Below the pieces are notes generated by a model. It was not told where the DNA came from. It searched no databases and worked only from the letters and a program-made list of their open reading frames with translations. A DNA stretch of 64,000 nt from Acidobacteriaceae bacterium. Lineage in GTDB: Bacteria; Acidobacteriota; Terriglobia; Terriglobales; Acidobacteriaceae. Below, piece after piece: positions 49,848-59,149 of the stretch. The stretch lies in NCBI GenBank assembly GCA_027449545.1, contig DAIDLI010000080.1, forward strand, positions 37,818 to 101,817, read 5' to 3'. The translations under genes and the position numbers were made by a program. The stretch's first letter is position 1. Each line of letters starts with the position of its first letter.

Positions 49848-50896
49848 TCCTTGCCGACCCCGCGCTGACTCTGGGCGTTTCGTTCGCCATTGTCGCGGGG
49901 ATTATGGGTGGATCCTTTGCTTTGCCCATGAAATACCTGGGCCGCTGGTCGTGGGAGAACGTCTGGGCGATTTTCATCCTGGTCTCATGCGTTCTCATGC
50001 CCGCGCTGGTTGCATGGGCAACGGTGCCCACCTGGCGGCAGGTACTCTTGAGTGCGCCACTCTCCGCGGTGGCTGCGGCAGCCCTGAGCGGATTTGCGTG
50101 GGGCTTTGGCGCCATTATGTTTGGCCAGAGCGTGAGCGCGGTCGGAGTGTCGATGGCGAACACGTTGGTCCTGGCCATAAGCGCCTCGCTCGGCTCCTTC
50201 TTGCCGATCGGCCTGCTCGCCCCGGAAAGACTCCGCCAACCACAGGGCCACGCGATTATCCTCGGCGCTGCGGTGGGCATCGCCGGCATTGCATGTTGCG
50301 GATACGCGGGCCTGTTGCGCGAAAAGAGCCAGGGAAGCGACAAGGAAAAACTGCGCGGCAATATGGTCGGCGCGTCCCGGCCCATCACGATTGGTCTTGC
50401 GCTTTGTTTCGGCGCAGGACTGCTTTCGGCCGTGCTGAATATTGGCTACACCGCTGCCCAACCTGTACTCGCCGCCGCCACGCGCGCCGGGTATAGCCCA
50501 TTTTCAGGTTCCAACCTGATCTGGTTGCTTCTGCTCACCAGCGGCGCTGTGCCTAATCTGTGCTTCTGCGGGTATCTGCTCAAGAAGAATGCATCGTGGA
50601 AGAAGTTTGCAATGCCTCAGGTGACCATCTTGTACGCCCTCGCCATTCTGATGGGGATCTTCTGGGGTGGCGACATCTTTCTTTACGGCTTTGCCTCACC
50701 GCAGATAGGCAAGCTCGGCCCGGCAATTGCCTGGCCGCTCAAGCTGATTGCGGGACTGATTACCGCCAATGTGATCGGCTATTTCATTGGCGAGTGGAAA
50801 CAAACACGCGCCCGGGACAGGCGCCTGATGATGGTGGGGCTCGCCGTGCTGGTCATGGCAATCCTGATTCTGGCCCGGGCCAGCACCCTCGGCTGA
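49844..50896 (+). CDS. RhaT-family permease, copy 2
   Basis: Paralogous to 46122-47153: GGSFALPMKYLGRWSWENVWAIFILVSCVLMPALV, FAWGFGAIMFGQSVSAVGVSMANTLVLAISASLGSFLP; overlaps nagB stop by 4 nt. Confidence 0.88.
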   Translation: MILADPALTLGVSFAIVAGIMGGSFALPMKYLGRWSWENVWAIFILVSCVLMPALVAWATVPTWRQVLLSAPLSAVAAAALSGFAWGFGAIMFGQSVSAVGVSMANTLVLAISASLGSFLPIGLLAPERLRQPQGHAIILGAAVGIAGIACCGYAGLLREKSQGSDKEKLRGNMVGASRPITIGLALCFGAGLLSAVLNIGYTAAQPVLAAATRAGYSPFSGSNLIWLLLLTSGAVPNLCFCGYLLKKNASWKKFAMPQVTILYALAILMGIFWGGDIFLYGFASPQIGKLGPAIAWPLKLIAGLITANVIGYFIGEWKQTRARDRRLMMVGLAVLVMAILILARASTLG

Positions 50897-50962
50897 TCAA
50901 ATCATTTTTCCGAGGATGCCTCAATGGAATCAACATTTGTGGACTCTGGAAGGAGCGCTTAC

Positions 50963-52018
50963 ATGACCGAAGTGAATCGACGGGAACTTCTGGCTGCACT
51001 GGCGATGGGGGCGTCTGCTCTGCTTCTCGATCCGGCGAGGACACAGGCTGAAATCGCAGCCAGCACGGCGAAGCCAATCGTCGGTAGTTGGTTTGAGTTC
51101 CAGCACGCGAGCACCGCGGAAGGGGTCGACTGGAACCCAGCGTGCGTCCGGTTTACCACAGCGCAATGGGAAGCGAAAATCAGGGAAATCGCCGAAGCGG
51201 GAATGGAATACCTGGTTCTGATGTCGACCGCGCTCTACGATCGCAGCTTCTACGACAGCAAAATCTTTGCCAAGTGGGACCTGGCCTGCACCGATCCTCT
51301 CGAAGCTGTGCTTTCTTCCGCGGACAAACACGGAATCAGATTCTTCATCAGCAATGGCTTTTATAGTAACTGGAGGAGCAGCATTGCCCTTGCCGATCCC
51401 GCGACCAGTAAGAGGCGCATGCAGGCGATGGAAGAAGTTACTAATCTCTACGGGCATCATCGCAGTTTCTATGGCTGGTACTGGCCGCACGAGGCCTACA
51501 TTAACGGCCATTACTCCGACGAATTCATTCGCTACGTGAATGCTTCGTCGAAGCTGGCGCGGCAACTTAAGCCCCGTGCGCAAATCCTGATAGCCCCCTA
51601 CGGAACACGCAAAGCCATTCCGGACGACGCATACGTTCGCCAACTGGAAGCAATGGACGTGGATATCGTCGCGTACCAGGATGAAGTGGGCGTGCGCAAA
51701 TCGAAGGTGACTGAAACTTCGGCATTTTATGAGGGCCTGCGCAGGGCGCATGATCGCGCGCAGCGGGCGAAGATATGGGCGGATATCGAGCTATTCCAAT
51801 TTGAAGGCGAAGTGTATAACAGCGCTCTCCTGCCGGCTCCCTTTAGCCGCGTGCAGAAACAGATTGAAGCGGTCTCGCCCTGGGTTGATAAGATTCTCGG
51901 CTATCAATATCAGGGCATGATGAACAAGCCAGGCTCGGAGGCATTCGCTGGCTCGCCAACTTCTACCAAGCTCTACACTGACTACATGAGCTGGCGGAAA
52001 GCTCAGAAGTTCGTATGA
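50963..52018 (+). CDS. DUF4434-like TIM-barrel protein (putative glycosidase), Tat-like signal
   Basis: NRRELLAALAMGASALLL signal; VGSWFEFQHASTAEGVDWNP, YGHHRSFYGWYWPHEAYINGHYSDEFIRYVNASS, VDIVAYQDEVGV; RBS GGAAGGAG. Confidence 0.72.
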   Translation: MTEVNRRELLAALAMGASALLLDPARTQAEIAASTAKPIVGSWFEFQHASTAEGVDWNPACVRFTTAQWEAKIREIAEAGMEYLVLMSTALYDRSFYDSKIFAKWDLACTDPLEAVLSSADKHGIRFFISNGFYSNWRSSIALADPATSKRRMQAMEEVTNLYGHHRSFYGWYWPHEAYINGHYSDEFIRYVNASSKLARQLKPRAQILIAPYGTRKAIPDDAYVRQLEAMDVDIVAYQDEVGVRKSKVTETSAFYEGLRRAHDRAQRAKIWADIELFQFEGEVYNSALLPAPFSRVQKQIEAVSPWVDKILGYQYQGMMNKPGSEAFAGSPTSTKLYTDYMSWRKAQKFV

Positions 52019-52343
52019 TCCACAGTGTCGTGAGGGAGGCCCGAGGCAGTCCCCCGGCCGAGATCCGCTATATTCCTGGTGATTCAGATCACATAGGATG
52101 ATAGTGAGCCAATACTTCTTTGAGCAGCGGCCACCTTGATTCATAGCCCTGTGCCTGAGATGGCCTCCCATCTCCCGATTTCACGGCAACTATGGAGGTT
52201 CACGGAGCGGCCCTGGACCTCAGCGCCGTGCGGCGTTGTGGCTCTATATTAATAACGAGATCTCTTCGCGGTGGAAAATGACAACGGGTTGGGCAACGGG
52301 TTGGGGATGACCGTCGAACTGACTGTAAGTTATTGAAAATAAT

Positions 52344-52420
52344 GGTAGGCACGATTGGATTCGAACCAACGACCTCTTCCGTGTCAAGGAAGCGCTCTAA
52401 CCAACTGAGCTACGCGCCTG
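52344..52420 (-). tRNA. tRNA-Val(GAC), CCA encoded
   Basis: Cloverleaf: AGGCGCG/CGTGCCT acceptor, GCTC..GAGC D-stem, CTTCC-TTGACAC-GGAAG anticodon arm, GTTGG-TTCGAAT-CCAAT T-arm, ACCA 3' end. Confidence 0.96.
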
Positions 52421-52662
52421 CGCAAACTATAGACGTAGTTTAGCAGGATCGGCAGGGAGCGCAAAGACGCCCCCCAGGGCCGCCCGCTGAGCCCAAATCT
52501 CCCACCTGCTGCAGCGGCCCATCCGAGCCAATGCTGTACTATCGTTGACGAGCCGCTAACTCCCGCCTCTGTGGCTGCGCGCCTCCCTCGCTCGCGCAGA
52601 CCGCGGCCCGGTCGCGCGCTGTGCGGCAAAGGCCTCGCCCAGGGAGGCGGCCCCGATCTACG

Positions 52663-53277
52663 ATGAGCGATCCAAATCACCGGCCCAATCCTCTCCGCAC
52701 CGCCCCCAATCTGCTCACGCTGCTGCGCATCTGCATGGCTCCGTTTCTGGTTGCGGCTATTCTCGGCGGGCACTACGCGGTGGGCTTCTGGCTCTTCATC
52801 GGTGCCGGACTGACAGATGCGCTCGATGGTCTGCTGGCTCGCTGGCTCCACCAGCGCTCCGTGCTCGGCCATTATCTTGATCCCGTGGCCGACAAGCTGC
52901 TGCTCAGCACGCTCTTCCTGGTGCTGCTCCACAAAGGCCTCATGCCCATGACCGTCACGGTGCTGGTCTTTGGCCGCGATGTAGGCATCCTGCTGGTGGC
53001 CGCTATTCTCTACGCGGCGGTAGGGCGTCGCGAGTTCCCGCCCAGTATCGTCGGCAAGGCCAACACCCTGGTCCAGGTGGGCGCCGTCGCCGCCGTTTTG
53101 CTGCACCAACTGATTACCGACGCCTGGGTCCGTGACCTGCGCGCCTTCATGCTCACCGCGACCATGGTCCTCACCGTAGCCTCGGGCCTGCACTATGCGT
53201 GGCTGGTTTCCCGGCGCGGCGCGAGCTCGCCCACCGGCACACACACCCGCTCGAACGGTCCCGGTACGGCCGTTTAG
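52663..53277 (+). CDS. CDP-alcohol phosphatidyltransferase family protein (PgsA-like)
   Basis: Motif DALDGLLARWLHQRSVLGHYLDPVADK = D-x2-DG-x2-AR-x8-G-x3-D-x3-D. Confidence 0.88.
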   Translation: MSDPNHRPNPLRTAPNLLTLLRICMAPFLVAAILGGHYAVGFWLFIGAGLTDALDGLLARWLHQRSVLGHYLDPVADKLLLSTLFLVLLHKGLMPMTVTVLVFGRDVGILLVAAILYAAVGRREFPPSIVGKANTLVQVGAVAAVLLHQLITDAWVRDLRAFMLTATMVLTVASGLHYAWLVSRRGASSPTGTHTRSNGPGTAV

Positions 53278-53289
53278 AGCCCGCGGACG

Positions 53290-53469
53290 CTAAGAATCGT
53301 CCGAGACGCTCTCGGTCTCGGCCGTATCCTCGATCTCCATGTCACGGAACTCTTCGGAATCAAACACTTCGCCACACTCTAGGCACTCGACGAACTCAGT
53401 GTCCTCGTGGCGGGAGACGATGCGTACCCGGGGATGTCGACAGGCGGTAACCATCTTCTTCAGGGACAT
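53290..53469 (-). CDS. Small conserved-looking Cys-containing acidic protein
   Basis: MSLKKMVTACRHPRVRIVSRHEDTEFVECLECGEVFDSEEFRDMEIEDTAETESVSDDS; zinc-ribbon-like ECLECG. Confidence 0.5.
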   Translation of the reverse strand: MSLKKMVTACRHPRVRIVSRHEDTEFVECLECGEVFDSEEFRDMEIEDTAETESVSDDS

Positions 53470-53606
53470 TGGGCTAAAATTTGCCCTCTCTTTCCGCCCG
53501 ATTGTAGCCGTCTTTGGGTCAATTTGAAATTGAATTTTGCGCCGAAATTTGCCAGCGTTTCCCACCTCGTGCGGCGCCTATCGGGCATTCCCCTGACTAG
53601 CCTTGT

Positions 53607-53631
53607 AAGGGCGACCAAATTAGTCGTATAC
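53607..53631. promoter_or_regulatory. IscR type-1-like operator upstream of iscR
   Basis: AAGGGCGACCAAATTAGTCGTATAC aligns with published E. coli type-1 consensus ATASYYGACTRWWWYAGTCRRSTAT, matching 18 of 25 positions by hand; palindromic core GACCAAATTAGTC. Confidence 0.65.
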
Positions 53632-53660
53632 TGAACGAGGACCGGAAGGGTCGGATATTT

Positions 53661-54116
53661 GTGCTCAAGCTCACCAAAAAGGCGGATTACGGGTTGATGG
53701 CCCTCAAGTACCTGGCCGAACACCCCGAGACGCCGGCGCTTAGCGCCAAGGATGTGGCCGACGCTTACGGAATTCCGGCGCAGCTCTTGGCCAAGATTTT
53801 GCAGCGGCTTACCAAGACCGGGCTGCTGCGATCGCAGGCCGGCATCAACGGCGGCTATGCCCTGGCCCGTGACGCGCGCCAGATCTCGGCCTACGAGGTG
53901 ATTCTGGCCATCGACGGACCGTTCTTCATCACCTCCTGCACCAAGGGGGCGCATGGCTGCGAGCTGACCCCGAGTTGCACCATCAAGGAGCCGCTGGCGC
54001 GGGTCAATGAGACCATCGCCGGCGTGTTGAAGAGCATCAGCATTCACGACCTGGTCGAGCAGGAGCACCCGCCCCAGGGCGGCGACAAAAAGGGTTTGGT
54101 TTCACTCACGGTTTGA
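53661..54116 (+). CDS. iscR: Rrf2-family Fe-S regulator IscR
   Basis: [18 protein letters not shown]...[26 protein letters not shown]-x6-C-x5-C ([14 protein letters not shown]); GTG start. Confidence 0.92.
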   Translation: MLKLTKKADYGLMALKYLAEHPETPALSAKDVADAYGIPAQLLAKILQRLTKTGLLRSQAGINGGYALARDARQISAYEVILAIDGPFFITSCTKGAHGCELTPSCTIKEPLARVNETIAGVLKSISIHDLVEQEHPPQGGDKKGLVSLTV

Positions 54117-54136
54117 GACGAAGCGGAGAGACGACG

Positions 54137-55390
54137 ATGGCAACAGTTACGAGCCAAGTGGAAGTTCCGGCGGGGGTCACACTGCCGATTTATATGGATA
54201 ATCACGCCACCAGCCCACTCGATCCCCGGGTGCTGGAGGCGATGATGCCGTTCTTCACCAACAAGTTCGGCAACGCCGCCAGCCGCAACCACTCCTTCGG
54301 GTGGGAGGCGGAGCAGGCGGTCGAGACTGCGCGCGAGCAGATTGCCAAACTCATCGGCGCCAGCGCCAAGGAGATCATCTTCACCTCCGGCGCCACCGAG
54401 AGCGATAACCTCGCCATCAAGGGCATCGCGGAGATGTACCGCGAGCGCGGCAATCACATCATCACCCAGGTCACCGAGCACAAGGCGGTGCTCGATACCT
54501 GCAAGCGCCTGGAGAAGTACGGCTATCGCGTCACCTATCTGCCCGTGAAGGCCGACGGCTTGATCGATCTCGAAGACCTCAAGCGGGCCATCGACGACAA
54601 GACCATCCTCGTGACCATCATGGCCGCCAACAACGAGATTGGCGTCATCCAGCCGGTCCGCGAAATCGGCAAGATCTGCCACGAGAAGGGCGTCATCTTC
54701 CATACCGACGCGGTCCAGATCATCGGCAAGGCGCCGTTCAACGTGATCCAGGACAACGTCGATGTGGCTTCGCTCTCCGGCCACAAGATCTACGGCCCCA
54801 AGGGCGTGGGCGCTCTTTACGTGCGCCGGCGTAACCCGCGCGTGCAGATCGCAGCCCAGATTGACGGCGGCGGCCACGAGCGCGGCATGCGTTCCGGCAC
54901 GCTCAACGTGCCCGGCATCGTGGGTATGGGCAAGGCCTGCGAGATCGCCATGCAGGAGATGGACACCGAAGCAGCCTATCTGCGCGGCCTGCGCGACCGC
55001 CTGAAAGAGAAGCTGGAGTCGGCGCTCGACTACGTGCACGTGAACGGCTCGTGGGAACATCGCCTGCCCGGCAATCTGAACATGAGCTTTGTGTACGTGG
55101 AAGGCGAGTCGCTGCTCATGGGCATCAACGACGTCGCCGTTTCCAGCGGTTCGGCCTGCACCTCGGCCACACTGGAACCCTCGTATGTGCTGAAGGCGCT
55201 CGGGCTCGGCGACGATGTCGCGCACAGCTCCATCCGCTTCGGCTTGGGCCGCTTCAACACCCAGGCAGAGGTGGACTACGTGGCGGCCAAGGTGATCGAT
55301 ATCGTGAAAAAGCTGCGCGAGCTGTCGCCGCTTTACGAGATGGTGAAAGAAGGCATTGACCTGACCAAGATCGAGTGGCAGGCCCATTAA
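54137..55390 (+). CDS. iscS: Cysteine desulfurase IscS
   Basis: [27 protein letters not shown] Lys region [12 protein letters not shown]; catalytic loop [10 protein letters not shown]. Confidence 0.96.
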   Translation: MATVTSQVEVPAGVTLPIYMDNHATSPLDPRVLEAMMPFFTNKFGNAASRNHSFGWEAEQAVETAREQIAKLIGASAKEIIFTSGATESDNLAIKGIAEMYRERGNHIITQVTEHKAVLDTCKRLEKYGYRVTYLPVKADGLIDLEDLKRAIDDKTILVTIMAANNEIGVIQPVREIGKICHEKGVIFHTDAVQIIGKAPFNVIQDNVDVASLSGHKIYGPKGVGALYVRRRNPRVQIAAQIDGGGHERGMRSGTLNVPGIVGMGKACEIAMQEMDTEAAYLRGLRDRLKEKLESALDYVHVNGSWEHRLPGNLNMSFVYVEGESLLMGINDVAVSSGSACTSATLEPSYVLKALGLGDDVAHSSIRFGLGRFNTQAEVDYVAAKVIDIVKKLRELSPLYEMVKEGIDLTKIEWQAH

Positions 55391-55519
55391 AGACCAGGGA
55401 TAGGGGCAGGGATCCGCAAATGCGTCCTTGCGAGTGGTCTGAGGCATCGAACTACCGAAGACCAAACCCTGAACCCCGAAACGTGATGACGCGGCTTCCC
55501 CGCGAAGGAGAGACGGAAC

Positions 55520-55942
55520 ATGGCATATAGCGACAAGGTTGTGGATCACTACAACAACCCGCGCAACGTGGGCACCCTCGACAAGAGTTCGCAGGAGGTC
55601 GGCACTGGCCTGGTCGGCGCCCCCGAGTGCGGCGACGTGATGCGCCTGCAGATCAAGGTCAACCCCGAGACCCAGGTCATCGAGGAGGCCAAGTTCAAGA
55701 CCTTTGGCTGCGGTTCGGCCATCGCCAGCTCCTCGCTGGCCACCGAGTGGATCAAGGGGCGCACCGTTGAAGATGCGCTGGCCATCAAGAACACCGACAT
55801 CGTCAAGGAACTCGCGCTGCCTCCGGTGAAGATCCACTGCTCGGTGCTGGCCGAGGATGCCATTCGCGCCGCCATCGGCGACTGGAAGAAAAAGAATGGC
55901 GTGGCCGAGAATGCCCCGGCTGCAGTCGAGAGCGCGAAGTAA
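55520..55942 (+). CDS. iscU: Fe-S scaffold IscU
   Basis: DHYNNPRNVG, ECGDVM, FGCGSAIASSS, LPPVKIHCSVLAEDAI (HscA-recognition LPPVK present). Confidence 0.97.
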   Translation: MAYSDKVVDHYNNPRNVGTLDKSSQEVGTGLVGAPECGDVMRLQIKVNPETQVIEEAKFKTFGCGSAIASSSLATEWIKGRTVEDALAIKNTDIVKELALPPVKIHCSVLAEDAIRAAIGDWKKKNGVAENAPAAVESAK

Positions 55943-56026
55943 GCCATCGAACGCAGCCCGTTAGGGCGCTTGCACATCGGGGGCGGGCTTGAGCCCGTGC
56001 CCCCGCAGGAACACGGAAGAACGATT

Positions 56027-56446
56027 ATGACCAACATCGTCACAATTGGAGCCAAGCCGGCGGAAGGCGCCATTGCAGGGCAGCCCGGCATCGCGCCTCC
56101 CGGGCCGCCCAAGCAGGGTCTGCAGGTGACGGACCGCGCCATCGCCAAGATTCGCTCCGCCATGGTCAAGGAAGGCATCTCCCCTGAAGAGGGCGGGCTG
56201 CGCCTGGGCGTGAAGGGCGGCGGTTGCTCGGGCCTGTCCTACTCCATCACCTTCGATACCCATCCCCGCGAGCGCGACCGCATTTACAACTTCGACGGAG
56301 TGCGCGTGTTTGTCGATCCCAAGTCGTTCGTCTATCTGCACGGCATGACCCTCGACTACGAGGAGACCCTCATGCGCCAGGGCTTCAACTTCGTCAATCC
56401 GAACTCCTCGCGCTCCTGCGGCTGCGGTTCATCCTTCACGGTGTAG
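56027..56446 (+). CDS. iscA: A-type Fe-S carrier IscA
   Basis: LRLGVKGGGCSGLSYSITFD ... NFVNPNSSRSCGCGSSFTV. Confidence 0.95.
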   Translation: MTNIVTIGAKPAEGAIAGQPGIAPPGPPKQGLQVTDRAIAKIRSAMVKEGISPEEGGLRLGVKGGGCSGLSYSITFDTHPRERDRIYNFDGVRVFVDPKSFVYLHGMTLDYEETLMRQGFNFVNPNSSRSCGCGSSFTV

Positions 56447-56474
56447 GAACCACGAGAGCTCAAGGGACGCAATC

Positions 56475-57164
56475 ATGCTGAAGATCGTCGATTCCGCTGT
56501 TCCCGTCGCCTGCTGGTCCTGCTCCGTTGCCCGCAACGCCTCCACCCTCTTCTGTCCCAACTGCAGCAAGATCCAGCCGCCGGCGACGGGCGACTACTTC
56601 GCTGTCTTTGGGCTCCAGCCGCGCCTCAACCTCGACCTCGACGCTCTGGAGCGCGAGTTTCACCGCCTCAGCCGCCGTCTGCATCCGGATCGCTTTGCCC
56701 GCGCCAGCGACAGCGAGAAGGAGTGGAGCCTGGCCGATACCGCTCTGCTCAACGATGCCTATCGCACGCTCAAAGATCCGCTCAAGCGCACCGAGTACGT
56801 CCTCAAGCTGCACGGCGCTGAAATCGGCGAGGAGCACAGCGGCAACCGCCAGGATCCATCCCGCGCGCCCGCTGACCTGCTGGAAGAGGTCTTCGAGCTG
56901 AACATGCAGCTCGAAGAGATGCGCATGGCCCGCCAGATGGGCGACGACGACCCCGAAGCGGCCAAAAGCCTCAGCGAGGCAAAGCAAAAGTTTGAAGGCC
57001 TGCTCGAAGAAGTGGACCGCGACCTGCGCGTCCAGTGGACCGCGTGGGAAGAGGGCGGCGACGCCCAGCGGCAGGCCGCGCAAAAGCAGATGGTGGCCCT
57101 GCTCGACCGCCGCCGCTATCTCCGTAACCTGGTCCGCGATGTGACCGAGACGCTTGGAGCTTAA
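56475..57164 (+). CDS. hscB: Fe-S J-domain co-chaperone HscB with N-terminal CxxC/CxxC
   Basis: CWSCSVARNASTLFCPNC; J-domain LEREFHRLSRRLHPDRFARAS. Confidence 0.92.
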   Translation: MLKIVDSAVPVACWSCSVARNASTLFCPNCSKIQPPATGDYFAVFGLQPRLNLDLDALEREFHRLSRRLHPDRFARASDSEKEWSLADTALLNDAYRTLKDPLKRTEYVLKLHGAEIGEEHSGNRQDPSRAPADLLEEVFELNMQLEEMRMARQMGDDDPEAAKSLSEAKQKFEGLLEEVDRDLRVQWTAWEEGGDAQRQAAQKQMVALLDRRRYLRNLVRDVTETLGA

Positions 57165-57170
57165 CGAGAA

Positions 57171-59111
57171 ATGCCGCAAGCACCTGTAGTCGGAATCGAT
57201 CTGGGAACCACGAACTCCCTGGTCGCTTACATGGAAGGCGACAAGCCGGTGGTGATCCCCGGCGTGGATGGCTCGAACCTGGTGCCCTCCGTGGTGGCGC
57301 TCGACCCCATCCCCGCCAATGGCGGCCGCCCCACCGTAACGGTGGGCAATAGCGCCCGCAAGTCCCTCATCGAGAACCCGGGGCGTGTCATCTACTCCGT
57401 GAAGCGGCTGATGGGCCGCGGCCTCGAGGAAGTCAAGAATGAGTTGAGGTTCTTCCCCTTCCGCCTGGCCGACGATGTGGAGGCCGGCGAAGTGCCGCGC
57501 CTGCAGATCGGCGAACTCCGCTTTACCCCGCCGGAGATCTCCGCCTACGTGCTGCGCCAGCTCAAGCGCAACGCGGAGCGCTTCTTCGGCGTGCCCGTCA
57601 ACCAAGCCGTCATCACCGTGCCCGCCTACTTCAACGACGCGCAGCGTCAGGCGACTAAGGACGCGGGCCGCATGGCCGGTCTCGAGGTTCTGCGCCTGGT
57701 CAACGAGCCCACCGCCGCTTCGCTGGCCTACGGTCTCGATCGCGCCAAGGAAGGCACCATCGCCGTCTACGATCTCGGCGGCGGCACCTTCGATATCTCC
57801 ATCCTCAAGCTGCGCGACGGCATCTTCGAGGTGCAGTCCACCAATGGCGACACCCATCTCGGCGGCGACGATATCGATAATCTGCTGCTGACCATTGCCC
57901 TCGACGAGATTCATGCCGAGCACGGCGTGGATCTGCGCGCCCATCCCGGCGCCGTGCAGGCCCTGCGCAAGGCGGCCATCGATGCCAAGGTCCGCCTCTC
58001 CGGTGATCAGTCGGCCTACTTCGATATTGAGCTGCCCAACGGCGACCGCTATCAGCGCGAGATTCCGCGCAATGTCTTCGAGGTGATGATCGAGCCGATT
58101 CTCGAGCGCACCGCCGGCCCCTGCAAGCAGGCCATCGCGGATGCCGGCCTCACCCCCGAGCAGATTGACGAAGTCGTCTTGGTCGGCGGCTCCACGCGTA
58201 TCCCCGCGGTGCGCCAGCTTGTGGACCGGCTCTTCAAGCTGGGCGAGCGCGGCAAAAAACCGCACACCGACCTCAACCCCGATGAAGTGGTCGCCCTGGG
58301 CGCCGCCGTGCAGGCCGGCATTCTGGCTGACTCGTCGGAGAAGACCCGCGACCTGCTGCTGCTCGACGTCACTCCGCTCTCGCTGGGCATTGAGGCCCTG
58401 GGCGGCGTGGTGGCCAAGATCATCCAGCGCAACTCCACCATTCCCGCTTCGGCCGTGGAGTACTTCACCACCGGTGTCGACGGCCAGACCAACGTCGCCA
58501 TTCACGTGGTGCAGGGCGAGCGTGAGCTGGCAAGCGACTGCCGCTCGCTGGCTCGCTTCGACCTCAAGGGCATTCCCCCCATGTCGGCCGGCCTGCCCCG
58601 CATTGAAGTCAAGTTCCTCATCGATGCCGACGGCATTCTGCAAGTGACCGCGCGCGAGCAGCGCTCCGGCAAAGAGGCGCAGATCGAAGTAAAGCCGACC
58701 TACGGACTCACCGACGAACAGGTCGAGAACATGATCATCGACTCCTACGACCACGCCGAGGAGGATTTCGCCAACCGCCTGCTGATCGAGGCGCGCAACG
58801 AGGCCGACAACATCCTCCGCGCCGTCGAGCATGCCCCGCAGAACCCCGCGTGGATGCAGTTGACCGTCGAGGAGCGCAGCGCAATCGCCACCGCCCGCGA
58901 GCGCCTCATCGAGGCCAGGCAGGGCACCGACGTGACTGCCATCAGCCAGGCCGTGGTCGCCCTCGATCAAACCACGCGCCGTTTCGCCGAGATGATGATG
59001 GACGCGGCCGTAACCACCGCCATCCGCGGCAAGACCATGGACGCGGCCGGCAACGAGCTCGACGACAAGGTGACCGCGCCCCATCCCATGGCCGCGGCGG
59101 AGTTCAAATAG
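57171..59111 (+). CDS. hscA: Fe-S Hsp70-type chaperone HscA
   Basis: [57 protein letters not shown]; follows hscB. Confidence 0.95.
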   Translation: MPQAPVVGIDLGTTNSLVAYMEGDKPVVIPGVDGSNLVPSVVALDPIPANGGRPTVTVGNSARKSLIENPGRVIYSVKRLMGRGLEEVKNELRFFPFRLADDVEAGEVPRLQIGELRFTPPEISAYVLRQLKRNAERFFGVPVNQAVITVPAYFNDAQRQATKDAGRMAGLEVLRLVNEPTAASLAYGLDRAKEGTIAVYDLGGGTFDISILKLRDGIFEVQSTNGDTHLGGDDIDNLLLTIALDEIHAEHGVDLRAHPGAVQALRKAAIDAKVRLSGDQSAYFDIELPNGDRYQREIPRNVFEVMIEPILERTAGPCKQAIADAGLTPEQIDEVVLVGGSTRIPAVRQLVDRLFKLGERGKKPHTDLNPDEVVALGAAVQAGILADSSEKTRDLLLLDVTPLSLGIEALGGVVAKIIQRNSTIPASAVEYFTTGVDGQTNVAIHVVQGERELASDCRSLARFDLKGIPPMSAGLPRIEVKFLIDADGILQVTAREQRSGKEAQIEVKPTYGLTDEQVENMIIDSYDHAEEDFANRLLIEARNEADNILRAVEHAPQNPAWMQLTVEERSAIATARERLIEARQGTDVTAISQAVVALDQTTRRFAEMMMDAAVTTAIRGKTMDAAGNELDDKVTAPHPMAAAEFK

Positions 59112-59149
59112 GCAGCGCTCACCCGGCGAGCATCGCTAAAGGAAAGACT

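Noticed and set aside
52280-52310. Tandem CAACGGGTTGGG near tRNA-Val as an attachment site
   Set aside because: Two short imperfect copies only; no counterpart seen at the left boundary.
54044-55837. 597-aa ORF antisense to iscS/iscU
   Set aside because: Fully opposite well-supported IscS; composition ([11 protein letters not shown]...) typical of antisense GC-rich frames.
56460-59084. 874-aa ORF antisense to hscB/hscA
   Set aside because: Shadow ORF from GC-rich codons; the sense strand encodes clear HscB and HscA, while the antisense protein is low-complexity with no recognisable family.
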